NCBI GenBank assembly: GCA_944390085.1
Contig: CALXOT010000061.1
Span: 1-42,005 of the forward strand
Origin: an uncultured Succinivibrionaceae bacterium
GTDB taxonomy: Bacteria; Pseudomonadota; Gammaproteobacteria; Enterobacterales; Succinivibrionaceae
DNA: 42,005 nucleotides
Direction: 5' to 3'
A model generated the notes under the pieces. The model did not search any database. It was given only the letters and a program-made list of their open reading frames with translations, and was not told where the DNA came from. Both the position numbers and the translations under genes were made by a program. Shown here one piece after another: positions 24,428 to 31,176 of the stretch (positions are counted from its first letter, which is position 1; each line of letters begins with the position of its first letter).

Positions 24428-24772
24428 TCAGCAAGGCAGAATGGAGGCGCAGAGCCCGCTTAAATCTGCAGGAACCTTACCTTCACAGATGCCAATCACG
24501 TTCAAAAGCGCCTGCAGCTTTGCCGAAAGCAGCCGCTCCGCAATTTCCTGCATTTCCTTATTTCCGCTGCATTTGAAGCAGAATTTCAGATCTTCAATTT
24601 CCCTTGCAAGGTCAGCCCCAAGCAGCTCCGCGATTGCCTGAAGTGACTTGTTATATTTTTCGCTGTAAATATCACAGCAAAGCTGAATCAGGCTGTAAGC
24701 GTGCAGGAACTTTGTGCACTCCACCATATTCATGCGATCTAAAACGCAAGGGCTGATTTCATTCAGAATCAT
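24428..24772 (-). CDS. Small helical protein, unknown function
   Basis: A 114-residue protein starting at ATG 24772, which has AAAGG nine bases upstream; a longer version from 24838 has no ribosome site. The sequence is helical with five or six cysteines (LIQLCCDIYSEKY, FCFKCSGNKEM) but no regular zinc-ribbon spacing. I do not recognise it. It opens the leftward three-gene cassette at the right end of the element; its stop lies one base from the Bro-N start. The right-end GTGTGCGTAAC repeats lie about 85 bases upstream and could regulate it. Confidence 0.5.
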   Translation of the reverse strand: MILNEISPCVLDRMNMVECTKFLHAYSLIQLCCDIYSEKYNKSLQAIAELLGADLAREIEDLKFCFKCSGNKEMQEIAERLLSAKLQALLNVIGICEGKVPADLSGLCASILPC

Positions 24773-24856
24773 GACGTACACCTTTAAAATTTTCCCTAAA
24801 ACTAATCGTGATAAATCCGGCTTGTGATTAGCTTTCATGCGGGAAAATCAGGCAAA

Positions 24857-24879
24857 GTGTGCGTAACTGTGTGCGTAAC
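24857..24879. repeat. Right-end GTGTGCGTAAC repeats (probable integrase arm sites)
   Basis: Two identical 11-bp copies, 24857-24867 and 24869-24879, with 12-base spacing, about 50 bases inside the right attachment repeat. Same motif as the cluster next to int. Confidence 0.65.
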
Positions 24880-24926
24880 CTTAACAACCGTTTGAATTAT
24901 CAGGTTTTCGCGCTTCAGAAATGGTG

Positions 24927-24943
24927 CCTTCGGCACCAAAACT
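24927..24943 (+). repeat. attR core repeat
   Basis: CCTTCGGCACCAAAACT, the exact copy of 16742-16758. With the preceding bases it forms a perfect hairpin GGTGCC-TTC-GGCACC (24923-24937). The following TCTCCTAAATTTTTTT is probably the original downstream flank of the tRNA gene. Confidence 0.85.
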
Positions 24944-24983
24944 CTCCTAAATTTTTTTGTATTTCAAGCCAAAATTTCAAACG

Positions 24984-26561
24984 TCAGACTTGTTTCCACG
25001 CAATGAACCTGCGTTGTTTGGCACTGAAAACCAGTGCTACACGAATAAGCTCATGATTTAAGCCGTGGACTCCATACTGGCGGGTTTTGATCTGTTGTAT
25101 CGCTTCATTTAACAAGGATTCTGCTCCGGAGTCAGCGCTGGCAAATTTAAATTCAAACACCCAGTGCCGTGTTCCGGCATGCACTTCCATGTCGCTGCGT
25201 CCCAACGCGTTATGGACTTCGACTTGGGACAGCATGGCCGCCCCTATTAACAATACTTGTAAGTATGCCCGGCAACTGGCCTCATCTACTATGGGATAAC
25301 GTTGGTAGTCAATGGCATGGACGACATGATTGAATTGCTCAATTACCTCATCAATCGATCCTGCAGACAAGACCTCGTGGATAGACGGCTGGCCTGGCTT
25401 GCGCAGGCGTTTTCCCTTAAGCAATGCATCCGCATAAAGCTGAGCCATGGAAACTGCCACTTCCTGGTTGGGATAAGCCAGGAACACATATTGGTCAGCG
25501 GTCACTTCACGGATAGTATAGTAGCCTGCCTGAGTAAGCAGCACATCCAAACTGATTTCGTTGTATTGACGAGAAGCATTTAAATCGGACAGCCGGACAG
25601 TTTTGCTCTCGCCGTAATCCATTGGCTGTGACAGTGCATGCTGGCTAAGATACTTCAACAAAACTGTAGGTTGACCACCGCTGCTGTACCAATAATTCTG
25701 AAATCCCTCAGCTGGTTTTGCCAAAAAGTTTAAAACCGACCAGGGACAATAGACATGGGTTTGGGCGCGTCTGTCAAAGGTAAAGCCATCATATTGCTCA
25801 CGCAAGTGTGTTATTAAACTTTCTCTTGGAAGCTGCAGAGCCTCTGCCGCCCGATCAAGGTAGTAAGGGAAACATGTAATTATTTCATTTTCCGTATACC
25901 CCAGGAGGGTGCCATACTGGATATCAAGGGAGATATCCTGAAGGTTATTAAAGGCCGAAAAGATACTGGTATTACTGAATTTGGTGATCCCCGTCATGAA
26001 GAAAAAGCGTTGGCAGCCTTCATTGGCCTTAAGAGTCAGGAAAAATTGACTCATGAGTGAACGCACGCTCTCAAACAGTTCCGGTTTGTCCAGACAAGCA
26101 GTAAGCGGCGCATCATATTCATCGATAAGAATTACCAAAGAACTTGGTGCAAGTGAGGAAAACCAATTTGAAAGTTTTAGGATTAAGAAAGGATCCTGGC
26201 TCTCACCTCTAAACCCTACTGCAGAAAATTTCAATCTAAGGGTTTCAAAAAAGTTTGTTGTAAATTGTTCTGCAGTTTCAAACTCTTTAAGCTCAGAAAA
26301 ATCCAGCCGGACGACCGGATAGGTTTTATCCTGCCAGAGCTTCTCAATTGCAAGGCCATGAAAATCCTGCAGACCCTTTTTAAAGAGGGACTCAAAAGTG
26401 GAGATCAAAAGCGATTTGCCAAAGCGTCTGGGACGGGCCAGGAATATTTTTCCCCGATATTGAGCCAACTGAAAAACTATGTCAGTTTTATCGACATAAA
26501 TTTCTCCGTTAACTCTCAATGAGCTGAAATCTGAAGTCCCTAGTGGCAAGGCCTGCAACAT
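24984..26561 (-). CDS. AAA-ATPase with C-terminal PD-(D/E)XK nuclease-like domain
   Basis: A 525-residue protein of the AAA-ATPase-like / DUF1703 family. The opening LPLGTSDFSSLRVNGEIYVDKTDIV is the family N-terminus. Walker A is RPRRFGKS (43-50) and Walker B is LVILIDEYD (142-150), followed by a sensor-like MTGITKF. The C-terminal domain contains GRSDMEV and WVFEFKFA, the D and E-x-K elements of a PD-(D/E)XK fold. The family is common in many copies in gut anaerobes; its role is unproven. AAGGGA precedes the ATG. It lies outside the satellite, ending 41 bases beyond attR. Confidence 0.85.
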   Translation of the reverse strand: MLQALPLGTSDFSSLRVNGEIYVDKTDIVFQLAQYRGKIFLARPRRFGKSLLISTFESLFKKGLQDFHGLAIEKLWQDKTYPVVRLDFSELKEFETAEQFTTNFFETLRLKFSAVGFRGESQDPFLILKLSNWFSSLAPSSLVILIDEYDAPLTACLDKPELFESVRSLMSQFFLTLKANEGCQRFFFMTGITKFSNTSIFSAFNNLQDISLDIQYGTLLGYTENEIITCFPYYLDRAAEALQLPRESLITHLREQYDGFTFDRRAQTHVYCPWSVLNFLAKPAEGFQNYWYSSGGQPTVLLKYLSQHALSQPMDYGESKTVRLSDLNASRQYNEISLDVLLTQAGYYTIREVTADQYVFLAYPNQEVAVSMAQLYADALLKGKRLRKPGQPSIHEVLSAGSIDEVIEQFNHVVHAIDYQRYPIVDEASCRAYLQVLLIGAAMLSQVEVHNALGRSDMEVHAGTRHWVFEFKFASADSGAESLLNEAIQQIKTRQYGVHGLNHELIRVALVFSAKQRRFIAWKQV

Positions 26562-27059
26562 TATCCCTTCCCCAAAACATCATTACTGACATGCATGATC
26601 ATTTTAGCGAATATGGTATGGGAAATAATTGAGATAAGCATAGAAAGTTATAATTTATTCATTTTTAGTTATATTTATGCATTTTTATGCCTATAAGTTC
26701 TAAGGACTTATATCCCTCAATATATTGGGCAACGGAAAAGCCGGATTAAAAACTTAAGCTTCTCCTCGCGCTTGTATTCCTGCCTTAAAGAACGGAGGGT
26801 AGCTGCAGATCATTTTTGATAATTTATGGCAGGGCTCTTTACCCCTGCAGCCGGGTATAGTTGTCAAGCACAACCTTTGTTTACAGTTTCTCCGCCTGAA
26901 ATGAGCTGTACGTGAATTTGAGAACTCTAATAATAAATAAGCGTATAATCTAATCCTGCAACATTAAGCCCGCTAACCTGATTTTGCGCATCAGGATTTA
27001 TCTGGGCTGGCTTTTGTTTACCTTACAAAAATTAACTGAACATTATTCAGGAGAATGTA
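26562..27059. other. AT-rich intergenic region between the AAA-ATPase and DUF805 genes
   Basis: About 500 bases without a gene. It holds a hairpin TATAAGT/ACTTATA with a 7-base loop (26692-26712) and a CAGGG/CCCTG stem near 26831-26850. A perfect -10 TATAAT at 26944-26949 probably drives the DUF805 gene; the nearest -35-like TTGAGA (26918-26923) is 20 bases away, longer than ideal. AGGAG at about 27049-27053 is the ribosome site of the next gene. Confidence 0.45.
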
Positions 27060-27605
27060 ATGCTGTCCTTTACTCAAGCAGTCAAGACCTGCGTCGTGCA
27101 GAAACCTGTTAATTTCCGTGACAGAGCCCCGCGTTCTGAGTTCTGGTGGTTTGCGCTGGCCACCTTCCTCACGGGTATCGTAGTGAGCATACTAAGCCTC
27201 ATTCCTGTTTTAGGTATCCTTTTATATCTGGTTTACACCGTGGCATCTTTTGTCATGACTTTAAGCGCCAGTGTGCGCCGTCTGCATGATATAAACCGTA
27301 CCGGCTGGTGGACAGCCTTACCTTACGGCTGTTTGGTTTTAGGCTTAGTGTTGGCGATAGTGGGGGTCGCAACAAGTCCTGATATATACATGATTGGCGT
27401 TGTGATCAGCATGCTGTCCATGCTGTGCTTTATCGTCCTCATCGTGTTTTACATCATGCCGGGTACTGTAGGTGCCAACCGCTTCGGTCCAGATCCCTTA
27501 GCTCCGCTTACAGCGCAAGGTGAGGCCCAAACTACTCAGGCTGCGCAGACTAGCGCTCAGGCAATTCCAGGAGCTGATGGCGACTTTACTAAATTTGCCA
27601 AGTAA
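27060..27605 (+). CDS. DUF805 family inner-membrane protein
   Basis: A 181-residue membrane protein. The N-terminal cytosolic segment FRDRAPRSEFWWFALATFL and the loop SVRRLHDINRTGWWTALPY are DUF805 hallmarks (YhaH/YhaI type). Four membrane helices are visible at about 30-50, 53-72, 90-110 and 120-142. The C-terminus has the family GxNRFGPDP motif followed by a Gln/Ala/Thr-rich tail of about 30 residues. The function of the family is unknown. AGGAG lies seven bases before the ATG, and a strong terminator follows. Confidence 0.85.
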   Translation: MLSFTQAVKTCVVQKPVNFRDRAPRSEFWWFALATFLTGIVVSILSLIPVLGILLYLVYTVASFVMTLSASVRRLHDINRTGWWTALPYGCLVLGLVLAIVGVATSPDIYMIGVVISMLSMLCFIVLIVFYIMPGTVGANRFGPDPLAPLTAQGEAQTTQAAQTSAQAIPGADGDFTKFAK

Positions 27606-27690
27606 TTGATTAATCAATCATCCCTGCGGTAAGCAGAAATCCCGGCACTACGGGCAGCTGTCATCAACAGCAGAATTTATTTAGACATGA

Positions 27691-27720
27691 AAAAACCCGA
27701 TCCTTGCGGCCGGGTTTTTT
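27691..27720. terminator. Bidirectional Rho-independent terminator
   Basis: Stem AAAACCCG/CGGGTTTT with an 11-base loop, followed by T6 on the plus strand and preceded by an A run that gives T on the minus strand. It serves the DUF805 gene and the convergent symporter gene. Confidence 0.85.
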
Positions 27721-27746
27721 ATTAATTGAAATTTGCTAAGTTTGCT

Positions 27747-29204
27747 TTAGTCAGTGTTTTTGGCTGCTGACTTTTTCTTTTTACGATAGCCTTCCTGAAC
27801 CTTGGCAAAACGGCCGGTCAAGCTGTCACTTGGGCCAAATACTGGGCGCTTGTCCTGCAGGAATTTATTTTCATAATCTCCAACTGCCCGGATCACCAGT
27901 TTATACAGGCCAATCACGGCGATGATATTGGGGATCACCATCAGGCCATTGAACATGTCAGCAAGCTCCCATACCAAATTGACCTTGAGGAAGGAACCTA
28001 GCATCAAGAAGCACAGTACAATCACTGAGAAGGCATTGACCACCTTGGTGCCAAAGAGATATTTGACATTCTGCTCGGCAAAGAAATACCAGCCGATGAT
28101 GGTGGTAAAGGCGGCAAAGAACAGGCAGCAGGCCACAAATCCTGAGCCGGCATCTCCCATGCCCTTGATAAAGGCAGTCTGGGTTAGCACGATGCCGGTG
28201 GTCTGGCCGTCCAAAGAATTGGTGACCAGAATCACAATGGCGGTAGCATTGAGTACCACGAAGGTATCAATGAAAAGCCCGATGAAGGAAGCCAGACCCT
28301 GTTCAGCCGGGTGCCGGACGCGGGCAATGGCATGCGCATGCGGGGTGGAACCCATGCCGGCTTCATTGGAGAACAGACCTCGTGCCACACCATAGCGGAT
28401 GGCTTCCTTGACACCAGCGCCAATGACACCGCCAGTTGCTGCAGTGGGATTGAAGGCTCCGACAAAGATCTTTTCCAGGGCCTCAGGCAGGAATTCAATG
28501 CAGGTCACAACGATATATAAAGAACCTAACACATAGACCGAGGCCATCAGCGGTACCATCTTTTCGGCAAAGCTGGCAATGCGCTTGACGCCGCCAATGA
28601 AGATGAAGCCGGCAATCATGATGATAAAGAGGCCGGATACCCAGGTGGGGATATTAAAGGCACTTTCAAAGGCAGTGGAAATGGAGTTGGCCTGCACCAT
28701 ATTGCCTACAAAACCCAGGGCAATAATGATGAGGAAGGAGAAGATCATGGCCAGCGGCTTGCTGCCAAGGCCTGCTGAAATATAGTAGGCAGGGCCACCG
28801 GTAATATGTCCGCTGCCATCACGGGTGCGGTAGATTTGTGCCAGTATCGCTTCAGCGCAGATGGTGGCCATGCCAAAGAAAGCTGCCAGCCACATCCAGA
28901 AAATAGCCCCCGGTCCGCCCATCACCATGGCAGTAGCAACACCGGCTAAGTTACCGGTTCCAACCTGTGCAGCCACTGCTGTGGCCAGAGACTGGAAGGA
29001 GGACATGCCATGCTTGCCAGCACGGGCACCATTGATGGAGAAAGCGCCAAATACATGTTTGAAGGCACGGCCAAACTGCCGTATCTGAATGAAGCGCAGC
29101 TTGAAGGTGAAAAAGATGCCGGTACCGACCAGGATCGGGATCAGGCACCACGGCCCCCAGAGAATGGAGTTAATGTCTCTTACTATTAAAGTAAGCTGAT
29201 CCAT
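27747..29204 (-). CDS. Sodium:alanine/glycine symporter (AGCS family)
   Basis: A 485-residue polytopic transporter of the AlsT/DagA/YaaJ family that imports alanine, glycine or a related amino acid with sodium. Characteristic segments are GPWCLIPILVGTGIFFTFK, AAQVGTGNLAGVATA, GGPGAIFWMWLAAFFGM, ITGGPAYYI and GLFSNEAGMGSTPHAHA. Ten or more helices are evident, and the C-terminus is Lys-rich. The frame is open 22 codons upstream, but the ATG at 29204 (MDQLTLIV) has AAGAGG in front and fits the family start. The substrate cannot be read from sequence. Confidence 0.92.
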   Translation of the reverse strand: MDQLTLIVRDINSILWGPWCLIPILVGTGIFFTFKLRFIQIRQFGRAFKHVFGAFSINGARAGKHGMSSFQSLATAVAAQVGTGNLAGVATAMVMGGPGAIFWMWLAAFFGMATICAEAILAQIYRTRDGSGHITGGPAYYISAGLGSKPLAMIFSFLIIIALGFVGNMVQANSISTAFESAFNIPTWVSGLFIIMIAGFIFIGGVKRIASFAEKMVPLMASVYVLGSLYIVVTCIEFLPEALEKIFVGAFNPTAATGGVIGAGVKEAIRYGVARGLFSNEAGMGSTPHAHAIARVRHPAEQGLASFIGLFIDTFVVLNATAIVILVTNSLDGQTTGIVLTQTAFIKGMGDAGSGFVACCLFFAAFTTIIGWYFFAEQNVKYLFGTKVVNAFSVIVLCFLMLGSFLKVNLVWELADMFNGLMVIPNIIAVIGLYKLVIRAVGDYENKFLQDKRPVFGPSDSLTGRFAKVQEGYRKKKKSAAKNTD

Positions 29205-29287
29205 GGAGTATGCCTCTTGCGTTAAAAAAGAATAGATCTGTGCGTGGCATTGTGTACGTTTTTGGAGCAAAAGGCAAAATTAAGCAT

Positions 29288-29310
29288 TAGCGCACCAATA
29301 AGGTGCGCTA
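29288..29310 (-). terminator. Hairpin terminator after the DedA gene
   Basis: A perfect 9-bp stem TAGCGCACC/GGTGCGCTA with a 5-base loop. It lies 19 bases after the DedA stop on the minus strand, with an imperfect T-rich tail (ATGCTTAATTTTG). It separates DedA from the symporter gene. Confidence 0.55.
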
Positions 29311-29328
29311 TTTTGGTGCCAGAGCTGA

Positions 29329-30153
29329 TCAGGTAGAGGGCTTATCCTGATCAGGGGCGGCGCTATGGCCTGACTTAGCAGGTTGTGGTGGGACAGACAG
29401 GGTGCTTTGAGAGCTGCTTTTTTGGGCAAGTTTCTGAGCTCGGGCCTTGATGTTCTGAGCTGCAGCGGCAGCAGGATTAGGGCGGGATGATGCCACGGCA
29501 GCTTTAGTTTCAGCTTCAGCTTTGTCAGAATGTTCACCAAAATGCTGGTTCATCTTGGCGTGCAGGCGCTTTTTAAAATAGATTCCCAGAACAATGAGCA
29601 CTATTACGGCCAGGATTAAATAGATCACTTTTTGCACGTCACCGACATATTGCATCAGCAGATCAAGGTTGTCGGCAAAGAAGTAGCCCAGGTAAATCCA
29701 GATAGGCACGGAAATGAGGGCAGCAAAACCGTCCATGGCGATAAAGGTGAGGTAGGAAATACGGCGGCTCATGCCTGCCACCAGAAAGATAGGGGAGCGC
29801 AGGCCAGGCAGGAAGCGTGCCACAAACAGTAAGCCCAGGCCATATTTCTTAAATTTGCGTTGAATCTGTGAGAAGCGGCGGGGAGATAGAATTTTGCGGA
29901 AGGTGCGGATGCGCTGTATGCGGTAGCCGAATACCCGGCCTAACAGGAACATGGTGCTGTCACCTGCCAGAACGCCGGCCAAACCTACCGCCAGCATCCA
30001 ATGGGGGTTGGTAAGTCCCAGCCCGGAGATCACACCGCCTGATACCAGGGTGATGTCCTCAGGAATGGGCAGGCCAAAGCCGCAGGCAATCAGGATGACA
30101 AAAACAGCCCAGTAACCGTATTCAGTGAAAAAACCAACCAGAAAATCTAACAA
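29329..30153 (-). CDS. DedA family membrane protein
   Basis: A 274-residue DedA/SNARE-associated family protein. GFGLPIPEDITLVSGG (25-40), FLLGRVFGYRIQ and FVARFLPGLRSPIFLVAGMSR are the conserved motifs, including the acidic Glu31/Asp32 and the arginines of the second re-entrant region. Family members such as E. coli YqjA/YghB are needed for membrane homeostasis and act as proton-dependent transporters or lipid scramblases. An unusual hydrophilic tail of about 70 residues (Ala/Ser/Gln/Lys-rich, from 205) follows the last helix. ATG at 30153. Confidence 0.88.
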   Translation of the reverse strand: MLDFLVGFFTEYGYWAVFVILIACGFGLPIPEDITLVSGGVISGLGLTNPHWMLAVGLAGVLAGDSTMFLLGRVFGYRIQRIRTFRKILSPRRFSQIQRKFKKYGLGLLFVARFLPGLRSPIFLVAGMSRRISYLTFIAMDGFAALISVPIWIYLGYFFADNLDLLMQYVGDVQKVIYLILAVIVLIVLGIYFKKRLHAKMNQHFGEHSDKAEAETKAAVASSRPNPAAAAAQNIKARAQKLAQKSSSQSTLSVPPQPAKSGHSAAPDQDKPST

Positions 30154-30315
30154 GTGCGTATCCCTTTACTTAAATTTACTTAAATATATCAATTTATATT
30201 TGTTTCCAACGGTTCTGCGTTCAGACGTGCGGAGCTTTTTTGATAGAACTTACATGATTTTAACATTAATGCGGCGGGGCAACAGTTTTTAATTTGCCTA
30301 TCTCTGTCAGAATTA

Positions 30316-30801
30316 TTATTTTGCAGTGCTGATCAAATGCTTGGCGCCAGGATAGCCTAATTGCTGCCAGGCCGCATAGGCTACCACGGCAGCTGAATTG
30401 GCCAGGTTAAGGCAGCGGCTTTGGGGCACCATGGGTATGGTAATGCGCAAGCTGGGATCTATAAGATCCATGACTTCTGCAGGCAAGCCTGAGGTTTCAC
30501 GCCCGAACATGATGTAATCACCGTCCTGGTATTTAAATTCACTGTGCAGCACTGTGCCCTTAGTGGTGGATGCTATCAGGCGGTTAGGTTGTTCTTCTGT
30601 AAGGAAGCGCTCAAAGGAGGTATGGCTTTTTAAATTGGCTATTTCATGATAATCAAGGCCAGCGCGTAGCAAACGCTTGTTGTCAAGATAAAAATCCAAA
30701 GGCCCGATAAAATGCAGCGGTGCACCTAAATTGGCACTCAGGCGGATCACATTGCCAGCGTTTTCAGGCATCTGCGGGCGGTACAGCACGATATGAAACA
30801 T
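30316..30801 (-). CDS. trmL: tRNA (cytidine/uridine-34 2'-O)-methyltransferase TrmL
   Basis: A 161-residue SPOUT methyltransferase. The knot motifs are all present: NAGNVIRLSANLG (motif 1), FGRETSGLP (motif 2) and IPMVPQSRCLNLANSAAVV (motif 3). TrmL methylates the wobble ribose of the two tRNA-Leu isoacceptors with CAA and UAA-type anticodons; the CAA tRNA gene is in this window at 16667. The start is MFHIVLYRP at 30801, preceded by GGAGGAAGAG; an upstream GTG-type extension is less likely. It has its own promoter. Confidence 0.93.
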   Translation of the reverse strand: MFHIVLYRPQMPENAGNVIRLSANLGAPLHFIGPLDFYLDNKRLLRAGLDYHEIANLKSHTSFERFLTEEQPNRLIASTTKGTVLHSEFKYQDGDYIMFGRETSGLPAEVMDLIDPSLRITIPMVPQSRCLNLANSAAVVAYAAWQQLGYPGAKHLISTAK

Positions 30802-30829
30802 CTCTTCCTCCAGATTATGGCTGCGCAAA

Positions 30830-30857
30830 ATTATAGTGGGGATGGCTATAAAATCAA
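30830..30857 (-). promoter_or_regulatory. Promoter of trmL
   Basis: On the minus strand TTGATT (-35, 30852-30857) and TATAAT (-10, 30830-30835) with a 16-base spacer, about 30 bases upstream of the start codon. Near-consensus. Confidence 0.65.
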
Positions 30858-31176
30858 ATGCTCACTACTAAGTATATGAGCCTGGCGGTACCGGGTTTGC
30901 CGTGCGCTATCAAGTCAAAGCGCTTGAGAGAAACTCCGGCTTAAATTAAACTTATCTACCTTGAGTATGCCTGCCGTCAGCAGAAACATCCTTAAAATAC
31001 GCATAAAAACCAGGGCGCGGTGTGGGCGTCCTTAACTATATAATATGTAATTGCACTTAATGTTTAAGTAAGATCCACCGGCTGTCCCTGGCAGCTTGGT
31101 TTTAGAATGGCGCAGCAGTTTCAGTCACTTTGCCTGCATCAGGCGCAGGTGCGCAAATGGGTAGCGGAGGTTAATC
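30858..31176. other. Intergenic region upstream of ftsK
   Basis: About 320 bases with no gene. A TATAAT at 31039-31044 in an AT-rich patch is the most likely -10 for ftsK but lacks a clear -35. I found no LexA-type CTGT-N8-ACAG site, although ftsK is SOS-controlled in E. coli. GGAGG lies just before the ftsK ATG. Confidence 0.4.

Larger units (their letters stand above)
16742..24943 (+). mobile_element. Integrated phage satellite (P4/PICI-like) at tRNA-Leu(CAA)
   Basis: An 8.2 kb element bounded by an exact 17-bp direct repeat (16742-16758 and 24927-24943). The left copy is the 3' end of the tRNA gene. Inside, left to right: P4-type integrase, unknown 348-residue gene, AlpA-like regulator, Rep-like protein with iterons, CHC2 primase, DnaB-like ATPase, 91-residue unknown, terminase-small-subunit-like HTH protein, then three small leftward genes. 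No capsid, tail, large terminase, lysis or conjugation genes are visible, which argues for a satellite depending on a helper rather than a prophage or ICE. The satellite label is inference from gene content; the boundaries are read directly. Confidence 0.8.
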
